A stretch of DNA of 62,962 bases, from NCBI GenBank assembly GCA_027575805.1, contig JANBPU010000094.1, positions 1 to 62,962 of the forward strand. Reading direction: 5' to 3'. Both the position numbers and the translations under genes were made by a program. The stretch comes from Mycoemilia scoparia. Lineage: Eukaryota > Kickxellomycota > Kickxellomycetes > Kickxellales > Kickxellaceae. Of this stretch, positions 19,977 to 28,870 are shown piece after piece. Position 1 is the stretch's first letter. The number at the start of each line of letters is the position of its first letter. The notes under the pieces are model-generated. The model made no database searches and had not been told where the DNA came from. It saw only the letters and a program-made list of their open reading frames with translations.

Positions 19977-21692
19977 ATGTCTCAACAGAAGACACCCCAG
20001 GCACCTGAGCCCACCTTAGCCGACATCATGGCAAAGCTCATCGAGCTCGAAAAAAAAACGGAGAGTCATTTCGAAAAACTCGAAAACGACCACAACGCAT
20101 TGAACGAGCGCATTACCAATGTTCTAAGGCAACACCGTCTGCAAAGTGCAGGCTTGCCTGGACTATTGGATACTACGACCCCTGCCGGAAGAGCTGGTCC
20201 TAGTAACGAGAACCTCCGTTCCTTCCCCAGTACCCCTGTAGTCATTGGTATGAGAACCCATCAGTCCATGCCGAACACTCCTGCTAGAGAGTGGCCGAGT
20301 CCACCTCGCTTCAACCTGAACAGTAATCAGCCATCTCGAGTCGTTCAGAACGCGTCTGAACCAGTACCAAGGGTACCAAACGACCTCCCATCCTTCCGTC
20401 CCCTTAACAAAGTGGACAAGGAGAATCACTACGCCAACCCTGAGGCGTTCCTCTGCTCGTTTGAAAGAGTCCTCAAATGTCACGGTATTGATGATGAGAG
20501 ATGGGGATCCCTGTGGCTGCCAGCCCGTATGTTGGACGACGATGTCCTCAGTTTGGAGGACTGTGCCGAGAACCAGACCATCCCTGAAAATTGGCGCCAA
20601 TTGAAGGAACTGTTCCTGGAGGTATTCACGCCCATCCAGAACGAAGGGGCACATTTCGCCGAGCTTCAGAAGATGCGTTTTAATCCCCGTTCTGACAATA
20701 TCACCAGCTACACCCACGAGTTTGACCGCCTAAGGAAGAGAGTGGGTCAGAACGATGATAAGCAAGAACTCCTGCTAAATATCTTTTACGACTCACTACC
20801 GAAAGAATTACGCAGGCTTATCCTTATGAATGCCGAAGTATGTAGGGAAGACCCTCCCAACATCAGGTTGTTGTACACCATCGCTCAGACAGAGTACAAG
20901 GTATTCTGCAGGATCCAAGGCGTGGAAGACACGACTAGACCAAAGAAGGAACCGCAAAGACAAGTATCCTTTGGTTCAACCCGTGTAAACCATTATAATC
21001 CCAACGACCGGATCGATAATAACTCGTCCAGAACGAATACGAGTTATTTTGGACGATCCAATATTAGTCCCTTCAATACCGACTTGCCGAGGCGACTACC
21101 TCCAACTCCTTCACAACCAATGCTATTGGATACTCCCGGTAAACACCATATGACACCGTCCCCAGGTGGACCTAACAAGAGACCATTCACTCCCAGGGCT
21201 ATCAAGAAGATAGAATACCCTCGTGGACCGGAACCCGAACCGGAAGAGGTCGTTGCGAACGAGTCAGAAGCGGAAGAAGTGGATTGGGTATCTGCTGAAG
21301 AAGAATCTTTCGAAGACGCTGACGAAGAAGAACTGATTGTCAAGAAGATCTCTATCATCGGCATGTCAAGGGAAATCAACCCATGGACGGTACCATTAGC
21401 CATCGAAACCAAGGAAGGCCTTCTCGATACTTACGCCAAGTTGGATACAGGAGCCTCCATGATGAGCATATCTAAGTCCCTAGCTGATAAACTAGACGGT
21501 ACTATTACCCAGAGTACAGGGCAAATACAATTTGGTATTGACTCGTTGAAGAAAGACCGTATAGGACAAATCAAAATTAGAATCGTTTGCGGCGAATTCA
21601 AACTGTCCCTAACGGCGGAAATACTACCTGGAGAAATGGAACCTCCAATATTAATCGGTCGAGATGTACTAATTCGATATGGTATTGAATGA
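19977..21692 (+). CDS. Gypsy gag and aspartic protease
   Basis: 571 residues starting at the first ATG after the 5' LTR. Residues 15-55 form a likely coiled coil (heptad-like LIELEKKTESHFEKLEN). The retrotransposon gag domain spans about 155-310 (FLCSFERVLKCHG, then FRPL and YTHEFDRLRKRV segments). An acidic linker (about 415-450) follows. The protease has its active-site motif DTGAS at about residue 490 and a C-terminal ILIGRDVL. No CCHC zinc knuckle is present in gag, unlike many Gypsy elements. The frame stops at a TGA (21690-21692) but stays open afterwards in the same frame to the RT. An original CGA codon would explain the TGA by C-to-T change. By family role it makes the virus-like particle and cleaves the polyprotein. 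Confidence 0.88.
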   Translation: MSQQKTPQAPEPTLADIMAKLIELEKKTESHFEKLENDHNALNERITNVLRQHRLQSAGLPGLLDTTTPAGRAGPSNENLRSFPSTPVVIGMRTHQSMPNTPAREWPSPPRFNLNSNQPSRVVQNASEPVPRVPNDLPSFRPLNKVDKENHYANPEAFLCSFERVLKCHGIDDERWGSLWLPARMLDDDVLSLEDCAENQTIPENWRQLKELFLEVFTPIQNEGAHFAELQKMRFNPRSDNITSYTHEFDRLRKRVGQNDDKQELLLNIFYDSLPKELRRLILMNAEVCREDPPNIRLLYTIAQTEYKVFCRIQGVEDTTRPKKEPQRQVSFGSTRVNHYNPNDRIDNNSSRTNTSYFGRSNISPFNTDLPRRLPPTPSQPMLLDTPGKHHMTPSPGGPNKRPFTPRAIKKIEYPRGPEPEPEEVVANESEAEEVDWVSAEEESFEDADEEELIVKKISIIGMSREINPWTVPLAIETKEGLLDTYAKLDTGASMMSISKSLADKLDGTITQSTGQIQFGIDSLKKDRIGQIKIRIVCGEFKLSLTAEILPGEMEPPILIGRDVLIRYGIE

Positions 21693-24600
21693 TTCACAAG
21701 GGCCCTTCTCACCCTGCCAGGGCACAATCGCACAAATGAGAACGACAATTTCACTGAACAGGCTGAAGACAACAGCAAACATCATAAACATTTCCTCGTT
21801 GTCCTAGCCGTTGAGATAAAAAGCAATCAAGAGATAGATCCAGACTTACCTTGTCCAATAGAAGAGGCATTGGTAAGGATTCCCACCATTACTGACGAAC
21901 CTGTGTTCCGTCAACAACCACCTTTCCCAGAAGAAACGGCAAAGCTGGTCGATAAGGAAATAGAATCTCTGTTGAAGTCCAGATTTATCAAACTGGCACC
22001 GACCGGAACGAGATTCAACTCGATGATTTTCCTTGTTCCTAAGAAGGACCATACTAAAGCGTATATTTTGAAAAGACCTGTCATTGATTACCGAGCTCTG
22101 AATCTTATCACCCTGGACGATAATTTTCTGTTACCGATACCAAGGGATATTTTCGAAAATTTGGCGGGATACACCTACTTCACCACACTAGACTTGACGA
22201 AGGCATATCACAGATTTCCTGTTGCTGAAGAGGACCAAGAAAAGACGGCATTTTCATGGCGCGGTGAACATTATGTCTACGTCAGAGCTCCCTTTGGTCT
22301 CAAGAACCTTCCCAGTATATTCCAACGTGTTATTTCCCATTTGCTATAGAATAACAAGAACGCAAGAGCGTATATCTACGATATTGTGATATTCTCTCAT
22401 ACCATCGAAGATCACATCGAACACGTCAGGGACATTATAAATCATCTAAACTCGGCCAATCTCATTCTGAACGTAGATAAATGCCGCTTTGCTATGAAGT
22501 CGGTTAAACTACTAGGATTCCTCATCAACAGTAAACAACACTGGGTAGATGACAAGCATCTTGAAGCTTTCAGAAACTGGCCATACCCATTGAATAAACA
22601 TGAGCTACGCGCTTTCCTAGGCACCGTTAATTACATAAGAGAACACATCCCCAAGATAGCATCATTATCGGCACCTCTAGATAAGTACCGTGAGGGTAAG
22701 CGAAATACTCCCATTCCAGATACCACGGAACTCTGTCAGGCATTCAACGAGTTGAAGTTAGCAGCGTTGGACGCATTTCCCTTGTTCTTCCCAGATCATA
22801 ATCTACCATTCCATATCGCAACGGACGCATCTGATACAGGTATTGGTGCGGTACTCTACCAAATCACCAAGGACGACAAAATCATCTACCTATCTTTCCA
22901 AGCCAAGTTGCTCAGCAAGGCTCAACGGAACTATACTGTTTCTCAACGTGAATTATTGGCGATAGTTTTTGCATTAACCAAATTTCACCAATACATCTAC
23001 GGTCGTAAATTCACAGTATATACTGATCATGCCGCTCTGATATGGTTACGCTCACGGAAAGAACTCAGCCCTATGCTGATACGCTGGTACCTAGTCCTAC
23101 AGGAGTATAATTTTGACATAATACATTGTCCTGGACTGGATAATATCGTTCCGGACGTCCTCTCACGCAGACCTGATGAGAGCGTTAAACACTTAACGAC
23201 CGAATCTGATGCCTTGCAACTGACCAAAACCGTCTTGAACGAGAAGGAACGCATATCGCTACTAACGAATAGTCATAAACTGGGCCACTTTGGTGCTAAG
23301 ACATTGGTATCGTCTATCAGATGGCAAGGATTTGACTGGCCTTCCTTACGCAAGGACGCTGAACAATTTATCAAAGACTGTCCTGCCTGCCGCGCTTTCA
23401 ATCCTTGCAAGACTCGCTATGCGTCTCTACAACCCATTGTGGCTAGCATGCCCATGGATCACATTGCAATCGATCTTGCTGGACCACTCAGGACGACTGA
23501 GAGTGGGAACCATTACATCCTAGTCATTGTTGACATGTGTACCCGATTCATCTTTTTACTGCCATTGGCCAATAAGTCAGTGGCCGAAGTTACCTACGCA
23601 TTGGTTAAGATCTTCTGTAGCTACGGGTTTCCCAAAGTCATCCAATCTGACAACGGTTTAGAGTTCAAGAATGACACCCTCACTCATCTAGGTAAGAACT
23701 ACGGCATCGCCCACAGGTTTTTGACACCCTACCATCCATGCGGTAATGGTCTCGCTGAACGCCATGTTCAGACGGTCAAGCAACAGCTTCGGAAACTCAC
23801 CGATGGCTCGCTGACAGAATGGGATCTCCACCTTCCCCTTGTCCAGTTCTCCATCAACGCCAAGTTCTCTAACGCCATCGGCATGGACCCTGCAATGGCG
23901 ATGTTTGGCCGTTCTTTCAATTTCCCGCTGGATTTTTCTGGTTCTGAACCAGTCCCGTTGATTGATCTTGCACTCCTGTGCAAATTCCGTGACCTCATCA
24001 TCCACGCCTCCGTCACTAGACACCTTTCTGATTACCAGTTTGAGGCCAAGAGGCACTTTGACAATGCTAAAGCGCTGTTGAATTTATCAGTGGGTGACAC
24101 CGTCTTGGCTCGCATATTTCCTAAGCCTCACCGCAACCTGCCACAGTTTGATGGCCCTTTCACTGTAGATCGCATCACTATGGGCAGCTCCTACATTCTG
24201 CGCTCGGAGGGGGGTGAGCTGCTGCCTTGCAAGTACGCATTGTCACAGCTAGTGGCACTGGACCGCGAACCGACACCGCTAAAAGATCACTATGAAATAG
24301 ATTATATCAAAGCGAGCTGTGCTATTGACGGCAAAGAAGAATTCCTCGTCCATTGGCAAGGATACGGCTCAGATGACGACACATGGGAAAACATCGACGC
24401 ATTCCCAGATAAATCCGTCCTGGACAGTTATAAAAGGACTACGCCCAGAATAAATAAGGTAAACATTCATTATTTCCCAACTTGTTTTCCGTCACCAATG
24501 CCGCCAAAGAAGTCATGCAAAGGGAAGGGGAAAGAACCCCAAGAACCACCGAAATGTCGCACATCGACCAGAAAGAAGCAGAAGGAACCTGAACCAAGCA

Positions 24601-25397
24601 CGTCGTCACAAATGGCCAGTACCTCCAAGGCTCAAACAGAGGAAAACCAAGAACCGTCACCAGGAACAGAATCGACGGAAGTATCTGCTACACTCAGTGA
24701 ATTAGCTCCTCCTAGAGGCGTAAAACCGCAAGGAGACCCAAAGAAAGAGAGTCCCTACAACTCGGCGAAAGAAGAATGGTTCGACCAGCCAGCGAATTCC
24801 CCTCCTCCAGCAGGGAAACGCCAACGGACATTACGCCGTCAAGACAGGGCACACTATGGCGAGGTATACCGCGACAACCGTCAACAGATACGCATAAACC
24901 TTGGGGATTTCTCTACAACGCTTTCGGAAGCGAGGCCAATCGTCCTGAACGATTTTGGATCAGAACGCTCGCGTAATCCTTTCAGCATCTTGAGGAACAT
25001 CGACCTAGATCTGGTAATTAGGGCATGGGGTCGACGTCACCCCTCGTTTGACGGTACCCAGGAATACCGCGTCATACAATGGGTAGCAAGGGCCTTTCGG
25101 AACAGAAGGTTAGTACGCGCTAAACAACATGAATTGGACCTCGTAAACAGGATTGACCGTATGATCAAACCCTTGAGAAGTGAACGATGGTCAAACAGTA
25201 CGCGTGTACCACCAACGGCTCCCCCAGTTGAAGAAACGGTAGAGGAAGAAGCCGAAGATGAAAATGAAGAGGAAGAAATTGAGGATGAAAATGAAGAGGA
25301 AGAAGCCGTTGATAATAATGAAGAAGATGAAAATGATGACGATAATGAAGAGGAAGACGGCGGTAGTGAAGCAAGTACCGTGGAAAGCTCCACCTAA
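21693..25397 (+). pseudogene. Gypsy pol: RT, RNase H, integrase, chromodomain, with TAG stop and altered RT active site
   Basis: This continues the gag-protease frame. The RT shows FLVPKKD, VIDYRALN, TTLDLTKAYHRF and APFGLKN. A TAG at 22347-22349 interrupts it. Ten residues later the catalytic box reads YIYDI instead of the usual YxDD (TAC at 22377-22379 where Asp is expected). RNase H follows with TDASDTGIGAVL and SQRELLAIVFAL. The integrase has an HHCC zinc region (LGHFGAK to CPAC, about 23285-23400) and a DDE core (AIDLAG about 23470, SDNG about 23646, LAERH about 23755). A chromodomain lies at about 24283-24435 (EEFLVHWQGYG, DDTWENI). After it comes a basic/Ser-Pro-rich tail of over 250 residues ending in a long acidic Glu/Asp run (about 25240-25370). 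The loss of one catalytic Asp and the stop should make it inactive without a helper. Confidence 0.88.
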
Positions 25398-25427
25398 CGC
25401 CGAGGTTTCCATTAAGGAAGGGGGTGA

Positions 25428-25964
25428 TGTTGGGCCGTAGCCCACATGGTCCACCCTGAATGATCCCAGATGGGATTATTTTGTCCTGAATGATTCAGGA
25501 TCGCCCTGAACAACTTTCAGTTGATCAGAGTGATTCTGAATCAATCATGATTATAAGCTGAGGACTGTATTCCTCATTTACTTTTTATTTAGTTTAGTTT
25601 AGTTCAATGAAGAGTTTCGCTATCTTCATTACCTTTTATATAATCATACTTTTATTTAGTTAAAAATAAAGTTGTGGTTGAAAGGATTTGAAGAGTTATA
25701 GTAAAACCTTATTGTTTATCATTTAAGTTCATTCTTTCCCGTCCATTGTCATCCAGGACGATTCCCCATTACTATTCTTATTAACCTCCCCTTTCCCCAT
25801 TCAGAGTCATCCTGAACGACGTCTTTATTCTGCTATCTACGCACCCTTGTGCTTTTTCCCTCCTTTACCATTCTGAACGATTCTTAACCGTTCAGAACGA
25901 AAGTCTTTCAGCGACAACTTTTCCAGAACAGTTGAGGCTCGTCCCGGACGACCCTGGTCTGTCA
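25428..25964 (+). repeat. 3' LTR of the Gypsy element
   Basis: 537 bp, the same length as the 5' LTR, with two differences seen by eye (C here and T in the 5' LTR, both at CpG). It is preceded by the polypurine tract at 25414-25424. Confidence 0.92.
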
Positions 25965-25969
25965 AGATT

Positions 25970-26109
25970 CATTCAGAATCATTTGTAGTAGATCATATAG
26001 GCCATGGCCTAACAAGGCCGTTATCAAAATATTAGATTAATTTCCTACTACTAACATTAGTAACTTATAAGGGTGGCCATTTGGGAATCAGATCTGCTGA
26101 GTTGCTACA
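25970..26109 (-). mobile_element. remnants: diverged Gypsy LTR end and LTR-like element, copy C
   Basis: Minus strand from 26109: TGTAGCAACTCAGCAGATCTG, then AAATGGCCACCC and GATAACGGCC match the first ~90 bases of copies A and B. At about 26017 this is replaced by TGTTAGGCCATGGCCTATATG, a diverged start of the Gypsy LTR family. That start continues to the insertion site of the full element and resumes on its other side (19370 back to 19321). This is a nested series: copy C, then the old LTR, then the young Gypsy element. Confidence 0.5.
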
Positions 26110-26149
26110 ACATGTGTTCTGAAATGGTTTAAAAATAAAACAACAAAAT

Positions 26150-26220
26150 TGCATCGACCGGGAATCGAACCCGGGCCACTTGCTTGGAAGGCAAGTATTC
26201 TACCATTAGACCATCGATGC
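26150..26220 (-). tRNA. tRNA-Gly (anticodon UCC)
   Basis: A 71-bp cloverleaf on the minus strand. The acceptor GCATCGA pairs perfectly with TCGATGC, the discriminator base is A, the anticodon loop is CTTCCAA, the A box is TGGTCTAATGG and the B box GGTTCGATTCC. It differs from the tRNA at 15758 by one base (C for T at position 5, restoring a G-C pair). A T run follows its 3' end (26145-26148 on the minus strand). It faces the other tRNA-Gly across a ~10.3-kb block of transposons. Confidence 0.95.
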
Positions 26221-26889
26221 AAATTTATTCTTAAAATTTTGAAAAATTACTTGTATATTTCTAAATTTATCAAATAAAAAAGCAAATCATTACTTTTTGA
26301 ACCACTAAATTATGCCCTCTTTATTATACAAACCCTCTATCTCCAACTTCATACACACGAAAGCTAATCTATACTATTTTTTATTTACATATATTATAAA
26401 ATTTTCGGGTTTGGTTTCTTTACTCTTTCTTTTATTACATATAGGTGTATGCTGTTTGTAGTTTTGTAATCGTTGAAAATTATCTTTTCAATAGATGCAT
26501 TAGTTTTAAAAGATTCTATCTTTTCTATAATTATCACGCCATTAATCCAAACTTCTTCATTATAGGCTATGCAAATGCCATTATGACATTGAGAATTTGA
26601 TGGGCAGATATGGAACCAACTGCATTAATTTTGGAATTAACTATATTAAAGAGAGTGCTATAAATTACAAAGCCATGGAGACGTAAATGGTAATATCTAT
26701 TGATGAATTATTGAGTTGCAAAAGGCCACATATATACTTGTTAAATTTTTACATTGATATCAACTAGCTTCACTACCACACCGAAACATATAAATATACA
26801 TATTTACTCGAATAAAAAATTTTGAAATTATAACACTCTCATCGCAATAGTTTAGTTGTAACCAAACCAAATCAAAATTCCAAAATAAT
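26221..26889. other. intergenic, upstream of the RING-like gene
   Basis: AT-rich sequence, no gene or RNA seen. It should hold the promoter of the plus-strand gene at 26890; no distinct element can be named. Confidence 0.35.
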
Positions 26890-28074
26890 ATGATGGACTT
26901 TAAAAATACCTCCACTGAAACATCAACGTCTTCGTTCCAAAGGCAAAGAAATGATCCCACCACTTTCTACAGCTTCACTCTTGTCAAGGAAGCTGGCTTA
27001 TCTATTGAAGTACAAACACAGATATATAATCTAAATAAAAACCATCTACAAATAAGTTATGATATATATCATGATGACAGAATGCTTGAAACGACTTATA
27101 TCACTGTAGATGGTTTAAACGAGAGTGGTTCCATTAATACAGAAAAATTAACAACAACATCTCAAGCAAACTCGGCTGCAAATGATCGACAAGGCCATCA
27201 TCAACAGCAGGAGAATACAGGCAAGTGATAATAAAAAGTATTCCAACATAACGCAAAATTTTTATTATAAAAAAGTGGCTAATTACACAATGAATCACTG
27301 ATGTTAATATTATATAGTAAATAACAGCGAAATTAACGGCACAAATGCCAACAATGTAACAAATAATGACCCCCACGCTACTGATTCCACAAACACAGCT
27401 ACTGGAAATCCAGATATCGTGTTAATACCCCATTATAATTTACAAACCCATCGATCTTTTGATATCAACAAAAAAACATTTAGATCGCTAAAAAGAAATC
27501 AAGTTACTCTTGTAGAAACAATTCAAAGTAACAAGTGTTCTATTTTTTGGGATGTGTTTTCTTGTGATGATACTATCATGGATTTGTCTTGCCGCTGTCA
27601 TGTTTACCCAGATTGTGGTGAACGATGGTTGAGAGAACAAGCAACATGCCCGTTCTGGTAAGCACACATAAGAAGCTGCACATTAATTCATTTTTCTATC
27701 AATAATGTGATACCAATTACAAATATATCTTTTCTATTTTCATGTGTAGTCGCCAAAGTTTAAATGGAGCTTCCAAAGGGGTTAGCGATAAAAATGATGA
27801 TAATGATAATGATAATGATCAGGTGGTGTGGGTTATGCACATTATAACTCCTTTTCCAGTACAATCACCACATCAACCTTCTTATACTCCTAGACAACAA
27901 AGAAATTTCCTCAAAAGAATCAGCTCATTGTTTAACATAGGTAGTCAAAGAACCAGAATCACCTATCCTGACAGACATGGTAAAATTATATTCAAAGATC
28001 GAGGTGTTTTAAGATATATCATTGGTCCACACATGGTGCTTCCTCAAACCGATGATTTTATTGAAATTTCCTAA
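26890..28074 (+). CDS. RING-like zinc finger protein, three exons, with a GC-AG first intron
   Basis: Exons 26890-27220, 27318-27657 and 27750-28074 give 331 residues and one uninterrupted frame. Intron 1 (27221-27317) begins GCAAGT, a GC-AG donor; the nearby GT donor would put a stop straight after the splice. Intron 2 (27658-27749) is GTAAGC...TAG. At about residues 184-225 the protein reads CSIFWDVFSC, then LSCRCHVYPDCGERWL and CPFC. This matches a RING-H2 pattern in spacing, but one zinc Cys of the first pair is Phe, one His is Cys and another is Tyr, so ubiquitin ligase activity is doubtful. The N-terminal part resembles no domain I know. The C-terminal ~70 residues are basic and end in FIEIS. 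Flanks are Asn/Asp-rich low complexity. Confidence 0.65.
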
Positions 28075-28369
28075 ATTAATCCTAATAGGGCAATACTGAA
28101 AGAGATTTTTGCATAACGCTATAGTTGGTACTTCACTGCTAATACTACTACTATCCCCAGCACCATGTTAGTAGGAATTCTAAAAATTAAGCAGTTATTT
28201 AATTAATCCAAACTATTGATACTTGTTTGTTATTTCAATTTTTTTATTATTGTTTTTTAAGATCCCAAACCACTATATTTTACGCATTAAATGGCTCTCA
28301 AAATAATATCAACATTTATGTTTTCTAGGGTTATGTTAGTGAAGAAAATTTTACCAATGATTAAACATC
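28075..28369. other. short intergenic between convergent genes
   Basis: The RING-like gene (plus) and the 116-residue gene (minus) end facing each other. The gap is AT-rich and contains no other feature. Confidence 0.4.
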
Positions 28370-28870
28370 TCAAGAAGAACATGTCAATTTTACGGATGCT
28401 GCATCATAAGCTCCACTAGGACCCCTAGCATATATGACAATTATGATATTGGTGGATTTTTGGTCCAATGCCCATATGACATGATTACCAAACTCCAAAT
28501 CATCTAGAAAAATTCCTGTTTCGTTTACATACATGTATGAACCACGAAATCTATCCTCCTATTAAACCAAGTTTGGTTTTAAAAAAAAACAAATTGTTGT
28601 ATTATTAATACTTTAAGATTTTTGATTATAATTTATAGAAATATGGCTGACGGCCAGTAATCTGCTTCTATTAAAGATATATGGAAGGAATATGTGTTGG
28701 ATACTTACTTTTATAAGCACATTCTTAGCTTCATGAATTTTTTCAACTAGCTCTGATCTGTTAAGGCTGGCGCCAACTTGGAATTGCTCTACAATGTATT
28801 TTGAAGATTCAACTTGGTAAACCTTTTCATTACTTTGAGTTGAGGACTGAGACCCAAAAAAGCGGTGCAT
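28370..28870 (-). CDS. 116-residue orphan protein, two exons, paralogue of the 38436 gene
   Basis: Exon 1 is 28870-28709 and exon 2 is 28558-28370, joined across a 150-nt intron that starts GTAAGTAT and ends TTTAATAG (minus strand). The product is 116 residues with a TGA stop. The other member at 38436-38927 has the same length, the same intron position (after ...L(L/I)K, before GAGGA) and shared blocks: VESS-YI--QFQ-G, KI-E-K, ED-F-GSYMYVN-TGI-LD. No signal peptide or membrane segment. The pattern of alternating hydrophobic residues in exon 2 suggests a small beta-rich domain. I do not recognise the family or its function. Confidence 0.7.

Larger units (their letters stand above)
19371..25964 (+). 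mobile_element. Ty3/Gypsy LTR retrotransposon, chromovirus type, near full-length
   Basis: A 6594-bp element with two 537-bp LTRs (19371-19907 and 25428-25964), each starting TG and ending CA. It is flanked by the 5-bp target duplication AGATT (19366-19370 and 25965-25969). By eye the LTRs differ at only two positions, both CpG in the 3' LTR and TpG in the 5' LTR, so insertion is recent. Gene order is gag-protease-RT-RNase H-integrase-chromodomain in one continuous frame from 19977 to 25397, broken only by TGA at 21690 and TAG at 22347. A polypurine tract AAGGAAGGGGG (25414-25424) precedes the 3' LTR. The element lies inside an older, diverged copy of its own LTR family (flanks 19321-19370 and 25970-26017). 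Confidence 0.93.

Noticed and set aside
24439..25397. The post-chromodomain tail of the Gypsy pol as a separate host gene
   Set aside because: It is in the same open frame as the integrase with no new start. The acidic and basic low-complexity tail ends right before the polypurine tract.
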